62,257 nt of DNA from Bacillota bacterium (GTDB lineage: Bacteria; Bacillota; UBA4882; UBA8346). The stretch spans positions 1 to 62,257 of the forward strand of contig JAKPCT010000087.1 of assembly GCA_029553165.1 (NCBI GenBank), given 5' to 3'. Positions 43,363-52,218 of this stretch are shown piece after piece. Numbering within the stretch: the first letter of the stretch is position 1; each line of letters begins with the position of its first letter. The position numbers and the translations under genes were made by a program. The notes under the pieces were generated by a model. The model saw only the letters and a program-made list of their open reading frames with translations. It had not been told where the DNA came from and did not search any database.

Positions 43363-43833
43363 TTAACTTTTCTGACTGGCCCGAATCGCCCGGTCCATCT
43401 CCCGCGCAGCATCGCGTTTTGCAATATCCTCACGTTTATCATAGAGTTTTTTACCTCTTGCTAAACCAAGCTCAACTTTAACGCGGCCCTGCTCATTGAA
43501 GTACATCTGCAACGGTACTAAAGTAAAGCCTTTCTCACGGATTTTACTGAATAACCGTCGGATCTCCTCACGATGCATCAGTAATTTCCGGTTTCTTAAG
43601 GGATCATGATTGAAACGGTTGCCAAAATCATAGGGACTGATATGGCAGTTGAGCAAAAACAACTCATTGTCCTTGATTGTCGCATAACTGTCCTGCAGAT
43701 TGCCTTTTCCGGAGCGTAATGACTTAACTTCGGTCCCAGTCAGGACAATCCCTGTTTCGTACGTTTCTTCAATAAAATAATCATGTCGCGCCCGTCGGTT
43801 GACGGCAATTGTTTTGCGTTCCTTCTTTGCCAT
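43363..43833 (-). CDS. smpB: SsrA-binding protein
   Basis: This 156-residue SmpB has the conserved opening [20 protein letters not shown], then [20 protein letters not shown], the core strand [19 protein letters not shown] and the basic tail [19 protein letters not shown]. It binds the tRNA-like domain of tmRNA and is required for trans-translation. AGAGGG precedes the ATG. It reads directly into the tmRNA gene. Confidence 0.97.
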   Translation of the reverse strand: MAKKERKTIAVNRRARHDYFIEETYETGIVLTGTEVKSLRSGKGNLQDSYATIKDNELFLLNCHISPYDFGNRFNHDPLRNRKLLMHREEIRRLFSKIREKGFTLVPLQMYFNEQGRVKVELGLARGKKLYDKREDIAKRDAAREMDRAIRASQKS

Positions 43834-43916
43834 TTAAATCCCTCTAAACTAGATTGCTAAAATATTATAGCACAATTCTTCAAAAATGTCCCATACCAAT
43901 TTTTGAATTATGTTAA

Positions 43917-44066
43917 TTATTTTACTACTGTTTTCTGATAAAACCAGACACAACTTGAGGAAAATGCCTTTTTAAGGTTTTGGTCTTTGTTCCATTCAGA
44001 AACCCCTTTATTCTTGCCATCCCATCGGATTATTTCATTTTCATCCGCGATAACTTTATCAATTTT
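43917..44066 (-). pseudogene. Remnant of class D beta-lactamase or BlaR1-type penicillin-binding domain
   Basis: Between stops at 44067 and 43917 the minus strand encodes 49 residues including IIRWDGKNKGVSEWNKDQNL, then KKAFSSSCVWFYQ. This matches the segment of class D beta-lactamases and BlaR1 sensor domains in which W-D-G, W-N-x-D and the S-x-V motif occur. The N-terminal half with the S-x-x-K nucleophile and the C-terminal K-T-G box are absent and there is no start codon. It is a short leftover, with no function expected. Confidence 0.6.
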
Positions 44067-44083
44067 TCAATTGGTAAACCCCT

Positions 44084-44329
44084 CTACTTTTTAATAACTA
44101 ATGCACGGGTTTCATGGGCTTGAGCATAAGCAAAGATCTCGTCAATAGTATCCATCATCATTGGCGTTAATTTGTTTAATTTATAGATTACGTGATAACC
44201 GTCAGGTGTTTTGGTGATCTGGTAATGATATTCGCCTGAAGGATTAGTCAATATCATCTCTGCACTGCCTAAATCGTCAATGATGACCAAATCTTCCAGT
44301 TGAAAGTCGTTAATTATTCGAGTAGTCAT
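44084..44329 (-). CDS. Hypothetical protein, 81 aa
   Basis: GAGGGA lies six bases before ATG 44329. The small soluble protein alternates strands and a helix (LEDLVIIDDLGSAEMILTNP, GEYHYQITKTPDGYHVIYKL, MMDTIDEIFAYAQAHETRAL). No cysteines, signal or membrane spans are seen. It lies between the J/TPR gene and the beta-lactamase-like remnant on the same strand. I do not recognise the family. Confidence 0.6.
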   Translation of the reverse strand: MTTRIINDFQLEDLVIIDDLGSAEMILTNPSGEYHYQITKTPDGYHVIYKLNKLTPMMMDTIDEIFAYAQAHETRALVIKK

Positions 44330-44374
44330 TCTAATTCCCTCTCTTTGTTCTGTGGTTTAAGCAGCTAAGTTGCG

Positions 44375-44410
44375 AAAAAGGCTGCTGCATAAGTTGATAT
44401 GCGCAGCCTT
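44375..44410 (-). terminator. Terminator of the second J/TPR gene
   Basis: On the minus strand AAGGCTGCGCAT pairs with ATGCAGCAGCCTT around a short loop and is followed by TTTTCG, about 70 bp beyond the stop codon at 44480. Confidence 0.8.
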
Positions 44411-44479
44411 TAATTTTGAAGTTATTCCAATTAATCCTTTGCTAAGTTATGCTTTTCGCTTTCGAAACCTTAATTTTCA

Positions 44480-47407
44480 TTAATCCCTCGAAGTCAAATT
44501 CGATATCCGGAGCAATGGTTTTGCGTTTTCATAACATTGCTTCGCTTCTTCAATTCTACCTAACTTTTCTAAAAGATTGATTTTATTGATCCAGACTTCA
44601 GGATTATCTTTTTCAATAGTTAAAGCTTTTTCATAACAGTCAAGCGCTTCCTGATACTTTTCAAGTAACAAGAGCATCTCTCCTTTTTTGATCAAAGCAT
44701 TATAATTATTTTCATTGATTTGAAGTGCATCATCATAGTAAAGCAGGGCTTTGTCATACTCTTTTAGTGTACGGTAAACATTGCCGATATTTGTATAGTA
44801 TTGATCGTGGAGCTCTTCGGGAGCGTCGTTTAAAGCACTTTTATAGCAGCCAATTGCCCGCTGATAATTTTGCAGCTGTTCATAGATCATTCCCTTATAA
44901 TTCCAGGCTTCAAAATCAGCTTTTCCTGTTATTGATTTGTCAAAACAGGTTAATGCCTGATCATAATTTCCCAACAAGTATGAGGCAACTCCTCGATTGT
45001 ACCAGAGCAGATGATCTCTGGGAAACAGTTTTAGTGCTTCATCACTGGTCAGTAAAACTTCTTCCAGTTGATTCAGTGATAACAGAAACTTGATTTTGTT
45101 AATCCAAAATGTACTTTCGTTCCGAGCGTAAAATATTGCTTTTTGATAGCAAAACAGTGCATTTTCATTCTTTTCCAATCTTTCAAGTGATACAGCGAGC
45201 TGATTCCAGACAGAGGCATCTTCGGGGTTAAGATCTAAAACTCTTAGAAAATAATTGACAGCCCGTTCGTAATTGCCTGAATTTATCAATAAATTGGCAA
45301 TTTGTTTCCAGAGTTCGGCATCATCCGGAGTTAATTTGATAAGTTGATTATAGCAATCTAAAGCAGCTGTAATTTGATCTAATTTTAATAATACTTCGGC
45401 TTTATTCTTCAAGAATAACGGATTGTCAGGTTCGAGTGCGAGCGCTTTCTCGAAACAATCCAGAGCTTCATGATCTCTATTACAATCAGCCAAAACCCGT
45501 CCTTTTTTATTCCAGGCAAACGAATAATCAGGGTTTAATTTCAGAGCATTGTCAAACGAAACAAGAGCATCATCATGACGTTCCATATAAAACAGAGTAA
45601 TTCCTTTATTAGACCAATAAATATGTAAATCGCAACAATTATTATTATCTTTTATTATTGCCTGATCATAACAATATAATGCCTCATGATAGCGCTCCAG
45701 GTTGAGTAAGGTGTTGCCTTTGGCATTCCAGTATTTAGCGGAATCACTATTTAGATCTAAGGCTTTGTTATTAGCTTTCAATGCATCGTTATATTCGCCT
45801 AATTGAGCAAGGATCAAACCTTGATAATACCAAATAATGTCGGAATCAATAATTGTTAATGCTTTGAAAGAACAATCCAAGGCTTCCTGAAGTTGATTGA
45901 GCTCGATCAACAGTATAATTTTGTTTACCCAAAAAAGACTATCGGTGTTATCAAACGACAGAGCCTGATTGTAACAGAATAAAGCATTAGGAAGATTACC
46001 AAGTTTTTTAAAGGTCACTCCTTTATTATTCCAGGCTGAACTAAATTGTGGATTAATGGTTAATGCCTTTTCATAACATTCCAAGGCTTGATTGTAATCT
46101 TTTAATTCATCAAAAAAAACTCCTTTTTTATTCCAGGCTTGATAAGAGCGTGGATTAATCTCCAGCACATGCTCATAAGATGCAAGTGCTTCATCGTATA
46201 ATTGTAACTCTTCCTGACAACTGCCTTGGAGATACCAGATCTTGTCCCGATCGGGTTTGTGATTTAAGAGTCGCTTGCAACACTCGATCACTAGATGATA
46301 CTTTTTAAGCTGATATAAGGCATTAGCGATCTCAGTAACGATTAATTCATAATAATCAAATGATTGTCCTTCTCTTGGTTCGATTAATTGTTGATATGAG
46401 AAGTCACTGTCGAAAGCGAGCGGTTTCTTTTTAAAGATAACGATGATATTGTTAAGGATTACCACCGATAATAAGTATTCCTTCTTCACCCGGGAAAGTA
46501 ATTGGTTATAAGCATCAATAAAACGGTTAAGCGTTTCCAGTGTTTCTTGCTCTAAAAATGTGAATTGATATTGCTCCAGAAGGATTTGATAAGCTCTTTC
46601 AAGCGGATATTTTTTTAAGTGATAAATAACAATTAAGATTGTCAGATCTTCATCAGACGGAAGAAGTTTATAAGCAGCGTCCAGATGAGAAAACGCTGTT
46701 TCCAGATCATTGGCGGCAAGAGCAAAATAAGCTTTTTCACGTTGTTCTAAAAATAAATTAAAATCGATCTGATTAGCATTTTCATTAAAATTTAAATTGT
46801 AGTTAAGTTCAACGCCAACATCAATTAAAGCAGTTAAATTGTTAACAGCTTTTAATGAAAGGCGATAATTGGAACCGTGATTGACGGTTATCCCCAGCTG
46901 ATCGTTGAGGTAGCGCCAGATCAGATGCGGCAATTGAACATTATCGGCTAAAAATGCTACTAAATATCGGTTGATATTGTGACGGATATTGATTTTCCAA
47001 TAGCGTTCCGTTTCAAACAGTTCCCGCCAACAGTCAAGATTGATCCGCTGATGGTAATTATTATAGATCGATTTCGCTCTTTCCAAAAATTCCCAGGCGA
47101 GTTCGTTATCGCTTTCGGTTTCGTTTTCGTTTTCAGAGGAATTATCTACCATCATGACTGGTTCAAACTCGTCTAATGCTTGATCATCGCTGAAGGTATC
47201 AAATGCTGAAATTAAGGATTTGACGGGTTCCAAATCAGTTTGGGCAATTCTTAAATTACTAAGAATAAACTCATACGCTTCCCTTAATTTTTGAAACACT
47301 TCAGGATGATCTTCAGGATGGCATTCCTTAAGTTTTTTGGCATAGGCTGTTTTAATACTTTTAATATCATCGGTAGGTTCAATCCCTAATATCCGCCAAT
47401 GTTCCAT
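44480..47407 (-). CDS. Second J-domain plus TPR-array protein, 975 aa
   Basis: GGAG lies nine bases before ATG 47407, so the extra residues in the longer frame (from 47464) are discarded. Residues 1-50 form a J-like domain (MEHWRILGIEPTDDIKSIKT, then CHPEDHPEVFQKLREAYEF) with HPE in place of HPD. A helical linker of about 250 residues and some twenty TPR units follow. It is a paralogue of the 31895-35530 protein with the same plan but only moderate similarity. It is probably another HscC cochaperone or a TPR scaffold, although here no Hsp70 gene is adjacent. Confidence 0.83.
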   Translation of the reverse strand: MEHWRILGIEPTDDIKSIKTAYAKKLKECHPEDHPEVFQKLREAYEFILSNLRIAQTDLEPVKSLISAFDTFSDDQALDEFEPVMMVDNSSENENETESDNELAWEFLERAKSIYNNYHQRINLDCWRELFETERYWKINIRHNINRYLVAFLADNVQLPHLIWRYLNDQLGITVNHGSNYRLSLKAVNNLTALIDVGVELNYNLNFNENANQIDFNLFLEQREKAYFALAANDLETAFSHLDAAYKLLPSDEDLTILIVIYHLKKYPLERAYQILLEQYQFTFLEQETLETLNRFIDAYNQLLSRVKKEYLLSVVILNNIIVIFKKKPLAFDSDFSYQQLIEPREGQSFDYYELIVTEIANALYQLKKYHLVIECCKRLLNHKPDRDKIWYLQGSCQEELQLYDEALASYEHVLEINPRSYQAWNKKGVFFDELKDYNQALECYEKALTINPQFSSAWNNKGVTFKKLGNLPNALFCYNQALSFDNTDSLFWVNKIILLIELNQLQEALDCSFKALTIIDSDIIWYYQGLILAQLGEYNDALKANNKALDLNSDSAKYWNAKGNTLLNLERYHEALYCYDQAIIKDNNNCCDLHIYWSNKGITLFYMERHDDALVSFDNALKLNPDYSFAWNKKGRVLADCNRDHEALDCFEKALALEPDNPLFLKNKAEVLLKLDQITAALDCYNQLIKLTPDDAELWKQIANLLINSGNYERAVNYFLRVLDLNPEDASVWNQLAVSLERLEKNENALFCYQKAIFYARNESTFWINKIKFLLSLNQLEEVLLTSDEALKLFPRDHLLWYNRGVASYLLGNYDQALTCFDKSITGKADFEAWNYKGMIYEQLQNYQRAIGCYKSALNDAPEELHDQYYTNIGNVYRTLKEYDKALLYYDDALQINENNYNALIKKGEMLLLLEKYQEALDCYEKALTIEKDNPEVWINKINLLEKLGRIEEAKQCYENAKPLLRISNLTSRD

Positions 47408-47581
47408 CGCTAACTCTCCATATAATAATCTCAAAAATAAAAAGTAACTGGTTTTACTAAGCAATTGTTGGTTGCATAAATTAATTGTGCTGATAATTAA
47501 ATTTAATAATATATTTTAGCTGCTGTCAACAATTTATTATTTTTGGTTACTTCGGCTAAAAAAGTTGCTGGTTCACAAAAT

Positions 47582-47612
47582 AAAAAAAACCCGTTTCTAA
47601 ACGAAACGAGTT
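47582..47612 (-). terminator. tRNA-Ala terminator
   Basis: AACTCGTTTC and GAAACGGGTT pair (one G-T) around a 5-base loop and are followed by eight T on the minus strand, 12 bp after the tRNA CCA. Confidence 0.85.
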
Positions 47613-47623
47613 GTGGATTACGA

Positions 47624-47699
<76 letters not shown>

Positions 47700-47841
47700 A
47701 TTTTAAATGTCCCATCTCGCAGGAACATTAAATAATATACCAAAGAAAAGCCGGATTTGTCAATAGTAAATTGTAGAATCTTTTGCTCTAATATACAGCT
47801 GCCGGAATATTCTCATATTTGATTTTTTCGGGCATATTTAA

Positions 47842-47943
47842 AATCCTTGGTTACTTTTTGTTACTGAGCATAAAGATAAAATTCAGGTTGAAAGCGAGGT
47901 CAATCAAGGCACAAGATTTGTAATAACACTTCCTGTACTTTGA
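47842..47943 (+). pseudogene. C-terminal remnant of a histidine kinase
   Basis: The plus strand encodes, between stops, VTEHKDKIQVESEVNQGTRF followed by VITLPVL. This is the last part of a HATPase_c domain, where sensor kinases have H-x-G-x-I-x-V-E-S-E-x-x-x-G-T-x-F-x-I-x-L-P. Nothing upstream in frame continues the domain. It lies between tRNA-Ala and the EamA gene on the opposite strand to its neighbours, so it is a leftover of a lost gene. Confidence 0.55.
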
Positions 47944-47954
47944 AAACGGTTAAT

Positions 47955-48872
47955 TTAGTTACTTGTTGCAGTCTTTCTAAATAATTTATTCATCAATAAT
48001 TCGCCATATAACATTAGAATCAACCCCATCAGTATCAACGGCAGTCCAAACATTAAAAACGGTACCGGTTTTTCAGCGCCGACCAGTAAGCCAAGTACGA
48101 CAGCGATTACCGGATTAATATAAGAATAACTGGTGATTCGAATTGCCGGTTCATGAAGAAGTAAGTGATTATAAGCGCAAAATGCCAGTGAACCAAAGAT
48201 AGTTAAGTAAGCCAATCCGAAGATAGAACTCGATGTGAAGTCGGTAAAGCTGGCGTTGGGTGTTTCGAAATAAGCCCAAATCAAACTGATCAACCCGACA
48301 AAGATCATCTGAATACTGCTGTTCACAAAGACATCCTTAGGAGTATGGATCTTATGACCTAAACTTGTCCCTAAACTCCACAGAGTCATACCAGTCAATA
48401 TTAATATAACATCAGCCGTGAAACTTCCGAGAATTGATTTGCCATTGTATAACAGAGCAGCTACACCGATCAAACCTAAGACAATTCCGCCTAACTTAAT
48501 CAAACTGATCTGCTTTTTTAACAATACCCTGTCAAAAAGGGCAACGGTAATGGGAGTAGCAGCGAGGACTAAAGCCGCAAAATAGCTGTCAACTCTTTTT
48601 TCAGCAATCGTAACTAAGCCGTTGCCTCCAATCAATAAAAGAGTTCCCAAGATCAATGAGGCCAATAACTCTTTAGCGGTGGGCCAAGGCTTAATCCGTC
48701 CTGATAGCCAGGAATAGATTAATAAAGCAATACCGCCTATTAACCAGCGAAAGCCGACAACATAAAATGACGGTATGGTTGCAACAGCCATTTTGATAAA
48801 GAAGTAAGTTGATCCCCAGACGATGTAGATCGTTAAATATGACAAGACAATTAACAGTGACTCTTTTCTCAT
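47955..48872 (-). CDS. EamA/DMT-family transporter
   Basis: The 305-residue protein has ten predicted membrane helices in two EamA repeats. It begins with the typical TIYIVWGSTYFFIKMAV and has RWLIGGIALL in the first repeat and SYINPVIAVVLGLLVGAE in the second, as in YedA/RhaT-like exporters of metabolites or amino acids. The substrate cannot be told from sequence. AAGGAG precedes the ATG by six bases. It is probably monocistronic or linked to the acetyltransferase gene about 100 bp upstream. Confidence 0.9.
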   Translation of the reverse strand: MRKESLLIVLSYLTIYIVWGSTYFFIKMAVATIPSFYVVGFRWLIGGIALLIYSWLSGRIKPWPTAKELLASLILGTLLLIGGNGLVTIAEKRVDSYFAALVLAATPITVALFDRVLLKKQISLIKLGGIVLGLIGVAALLYNGKSILGSFTADVILILTGMTLWSLGTSLGHKIHTPKDVFVNSSIQMIFVGLISLIWAYFETPNASFTDFTSSSIFGLAYLTIFGSLAFCAYNHLLLHEPAIRITSYSYINPVIAVVLGLLVGAEKPVPFLMFGLPLILMGLILMLYGELLMNKLFRKTATSN

Positions 48873-48969
48873 CGGAAACTCCTTTTAATTCTAATTTAGG
48901 GATTCCTATTTTTTCTGAATGATTAGTAAAAGTCCTGCTTACAGTTTTGTTAATTAAATATTGAAATCA

Positions 48970-49479
48970 TTAATTGATAATTTTTTGATAATAAACCACG
49001 TCAAGGACCCGCCCAAATTTGATACCGACTTCTTTAAGATGAGCGCATTTGAAATAGCCTTTCTTACTAAATAAAGCAATGCTGCTTTCGTTTTCAGCGC
49101 AGATAATGGCGATCAAAACGTGAAATTGATGTTGGGCGGCCCATTTCTCTAAGAAATCAAGTGCAATTCCTCCAAAACCCTGCCTTACAAATTCGGGGGC
49201 AATGTAAACCGCAACATTAGCAGTCTTCAAATAGGCGCTTCGGGGATGATGTTTGGAGATAATTGCATAACCACAGATGAGATTTTGCTTTTTAATTGTA
49301 AATGACCGGTAGCGATCGGCTTCGCTATTGTTGGTTAAGAGTAAAACCTGCATCATTTCAGTTTCTGTTAGAGGGACTTCATCAAATGTAGCCGTGGAAT
49401 TAAGGACATAGTAATTGTAAATCCGTAGTAATTCCGGTAAATCAGAATTGGTGGCCGGATTAATGGTTACAGTTGCCAT
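48970..49479 (-). CDS. GNAT N-acetyltransferase (phosphinothricin acetyltransferase-like)
   Basis: The start is ATG 49479, six bases after GAAGGTGA. The 169-residue protein opens TINPATNSDLPELLRIYNYYVL and has the motif NSTATFDEVPLTETEM typical of PAT/YwnH-type acetyltransferases. The acetyl-CoA loop is VRQGFGGIALDFLEKW, followed by IAIICAENESSIALFSKKGY. Members acetylate amino groups of small molecules such as phosphinothricin or methionine sulfone. The true substrate is unknown. Confidence 0.88.
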   Translation of the reverse strand: MATVTINPATNSDLPELLRIYNYYVLNSTATFDEVPLTETEMMQVLLLTNNSEADRYRSFTIKKQNLICGYAIISKHHPRSAYLKTANVAVYIAPEFVRQGFGGIALDFLEKWAAQHQFHVLIAIICAENESSIALFSKKGYFKCAHLKEVGIKFGRVLDVVYYQKIIN

Positions 49480-49552
49480 CAATAATCACCTTCTTTGTTC
49501 GATTTGAAGATTTAATTTCTAGAGTTTTAACCCGCTCCCCTTTTTTAGGAAT

Positions 49553-49577
49553 AAAAAATCCGAACCGTTGGTCCGGA
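49553..49577 (-). terminator. Terminator of the histidine kinase cluster
   Basis: On the minus strand TCCGGACC pairs with GGTTCGGA around AAC (one G-T), followed by TTTTTTATT, about 30 bp after the last kinase stop at 49609. Confidence 0.78.
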
Positions 49578-49608
49578 ATGAAAGTAAAAACGATAATGAG
49601 TAACAAAT

Positions 49609-52194
49609 TTATTTTCCTTCAAGCTTTCTTAAGGTCAGGATAAAGGTTGCCCCTTTACCCTTTCCATCACTATGTACCGTAATACTGCCGCCCATTTCAT
49701 TCATATAATTGGCACAGGTATGAAGTCCAAATCCATGACCGTTCTCTTTAGTTGTAAATCCGTAAGTGAACATCTTTTTTAGGTCTTCTTTGGCAATTCC
49801 GTCGCCATTATCGTTAACTTCAATCACCGGAATTGATTGCGCATTTAAATAAAGCCTGATTGACAATGTAGGTTCATTTTCAGTATTACGCATTGCTTCA
49901 ACTGCGTTCTTAATTAAGTTTACTAAAATATGAGTCAGTTTCGTCCGATTAGTTACAAAAAATAACGGTAACTTTAAATCTTTTATAACTTTAATGTTGT
50001 GTTTCAGAATATTGCTTTCCTGGATCTTCAATGAATTATCAATAACTGAGCCTAGCTCCACTTCTTCTTCAAAATCATTATAATGGTCGCTTGAAGCATA
50101 TTCTTGCAAAGTTTGAATAATCCCATGAATTAAGGTTACTTTATTGATTAATTGCTCGATTTCATTACTGATCTTTTCTTGTTCGTCTTTTAATATATTT
50201 CCGATTTGTTCATAATAGTCTGGTAAAAGCAATAGTTTAGATTGGCTGTCAAACAGATTACACAGTTCCGGTTGATAGTCTTTAAATAGCTGATTAGCTT
50301 TGAGTAGTCCGGGTAATTTCGATTTATTTAAGATATCATCGATTTCTTCGGTAGATACATTAATGCTGTTTAATAGGTTACCAATGTTGTGCATAATCCC
50401 GATGGAAATCTCCGCCATACCGGCCTTATGAGCTGTTTCGACCAGACGTTGTTGGGCTTCTTCGGCTTCTTTTAACAGTCTGGTCCTTTCTTCAATCAAA
50501 TACTCTAATTGGGTGGTATAATGACGGATTTCATTTAATAAAACGATGGTTTTGACCGCCGTATAAGTTGTAACATTTTGGTGAGCGTGAATCGTTTCAT
50601 CAAATTTATTGGCTTCAAACATTACAAATCCGGTCTTGGCAATCGGTAAAAGGATAAACGAATACCGTTCAGCAGTATTATTAAAATGTCCGGGAATAAG
50701 ATCCTGCGTTTCAAAATAGTCGTCGATCTTTTCAAGCAAAACATGTTGATTTTTGCTAAAATAATATGATAACTTGGCTTTTTGAATTTCATTCTCTTTA
50801 AATCTTGATAAATAAAAGCTTTGGATTCCTAAACGTTCAAAATAAATGTTGATCCGTTCTTCAATCCGATCATTATCGTTGGTTTGACATTTATTAAAAA
50901 AACGATAGAAGTGTAGTGTCGTACTGAAAAACTCTTTAGCTTGCGATTCATGGTAAACTTTAACTTTCTCCAAAAATTCTCCGACAATTGAAAATGCATG
51001 GGTAATTAGCAGGGTTGCTAAGTTGTTGTTGAAGTATTGGGTTAAAATTACTAACTCGCGAAGAATTGACAGCCAAACAGCTATCGACAGGCCTTTTTCA
51101 TAACCGGTTTCGATAAAAGAAGGTAAAAGTTCTAAAAACGAACTACTTTCGTCTTTTAAATCATGCACAAAACATTCCACAAGTTCATCAGCCCACGATT
51201 CTTTCAGCTTATCCTTGACTTCCGGAAACTTAGTTTCTAATTCTGAAGCAATCTTTGCGGTTGAATTATCATTGCCACTGCAAATCGCTTTAGTTTGTAA
51301 ATTTTTATTAAAAAGTATTTGATGGTAACTCTTATTGATACAGTTACAGCCACAGGATTTCCTGATAACAATATTCGTAGCTAAAGTTGCAGTCTCAAGT
51401 GGAGCGCCTTCAATGAGTGCAATAATCTTTTCAACCGCAATTTTGCCAATTTGTTGCAATGGCTGTTCTACTGTGGTGAGAGGTATTTTAAAATGTTGTG
51501 CTTCAAAAATATTATCAAATCCAACTACCGCAATATCTTCGGGAACACGGTAACCCCGATTTTGTAACGCATTAATCGCTCCAATTGCCATATAGTCATT
51601 AGCTGCAATAATTGCATCCAACTTTAGATTTTGTTGATCCAAAAAAAATTTTATTGCTTCAATACCATCGTCATATGAAAAGATCTTTCCGATATAAACC
51701 AGGTTTTGATCGTATTGAAGATTATACTTCTCGAGACTGGTACGATAGATTTGTAGCCGTTCTGCTGCTTCCAAATTTTTAAGCGGCCCTGAAATAAAGG
51801 CGATCCTTTTAAATTGATGGACCTCAACCAGATGTTCAACCAATTGTACAATTCCGGTATTATCGACAATAATATTGGTACAACCTTTAACAACACGGCC
51901 TATACTTACCAGCGGTTTTGAAACATACTCCTGATAAAATTTTTCGATTTCACCTTTATTGGAATGAGAAGTTAATGTTCCGCTAATTGAGATGAACCCA
52001 TCAATCTGTGAATTTTGAATTAATTGATAACTATAATTATTAATCCAGGAATTAATTGGGCCATCAGCAAAACTGAAAATATTAAGATCCTTGTTTTTTG
52101 TTGTATTGACAGCACTGCTCCAAATTGGCCCTTCATAGCCGTCAAATAAATTGTTAGCCAAAAAACCAATGGTTAATCGTTTTTTTGAATCCAT
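49609..52194 (-). CDS. LacI-type sugar-binding domain histidine kinase, copy 1
   Basis: This 861-residue cytosolic protein has no signal or helix-turn-helix. Residues 5-278 are a LacI/GalR-type periplasmic-binding-like domain (LTIGFLANNLF, IAFISGPL, AIIAANDYMAIGAIN, VPEDIAVVGFDN), ended by a KSCGC cluster at 279-283. A helical and GAF-like middle and a coiled coil (about 560-590) lead to the H-box IGIMHNIGNLLNS with His602. The kinase core has N box NLIKNAVEAM, G1 DNGDGIAKE and G2 GHGFGLHT. It should autophosphorylate in response to a small ligand. No receiver is fused. It shares most residues with copy 2. Confidence 0.88.
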   Translation of the reverse strand: MDSKKRLTIGFLANNLFDGYEGPIWSSAVNTTKNKDLNIFSFADGPINSWINNYSYQLIQNSQIDGFISISGTLTSHSNKGEIEKFYQEYVSKPLVSIGRVVKGCTNIIVDNTGIVQLVEHLVEVHQFKRIAFISGPLKNLEAAERLQIYRTSLEKYNLQYDQNLVYIGKIFSYDDGIEAIKFFLDQQNLKLDAIIAANDYMAIGAINALQNRGYRVPEDIAVVGFDNIFEAQHFKIPLTTVEQPLQQIGKIAVEKIIALIEGAPLETATLATNIVIRKSCGCNCINKSYHQILFNKNLQTKAICSGNDNSTAKIASELETKFPEVKDKLKESWADELVECFVHDLKDESSSFLELLPSFIETGYEKGLSIAVWLSILRELVILTQYFNNNLATLLITHAFSIVGEFLEKVKVYHESQAKEFFSTTLHFYRFFNKCQTNDNDRIEERINIYFERLGIQSFYLSRFKENEIQKAKLSYYFSKNQHVLLEKIDDYFETQDLIPGHFNNTAERYSFILLPIAKTGFVMFEANKFDETIHAHQNVTTYTAVKTIVLLNEIRHYTTQLEYLIEERTRLLKEAEEAQQRLVETAHKAGMAEISIGIMHNIGNLLNSINVSTEEIDDILNKSKLPGLLKANQLFKDYQPELCNLFDSQSKLLLLPDYYEQIGNILKDEQEKISNEIEQLINKVTLIHGIIQTLQEYASSDHYNDFEEEVELGSVIDNSLKIQESNILKHNIKVIKDLKLPLFFVTNRTKLTHILVNLIKNAVEAMRNTENEPTLSIRLYLNAQSIPVIEVNDNGDGIAKEDLKKMFTYGFTTKENGHGFGLHTCANYMNEMGGSITVHSDGKGKGATFILTLRKLEGK

Positions 52195-52218
52195 AGAAAC
52201 CTCAATAATTATAATAAA

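Noticed and set aside
47715-47720. tRNA-associated attachment site next to tRNA-Ala
   Set aside because: No repeat of the tRNA 3' end and no integrase gene were found in the window.
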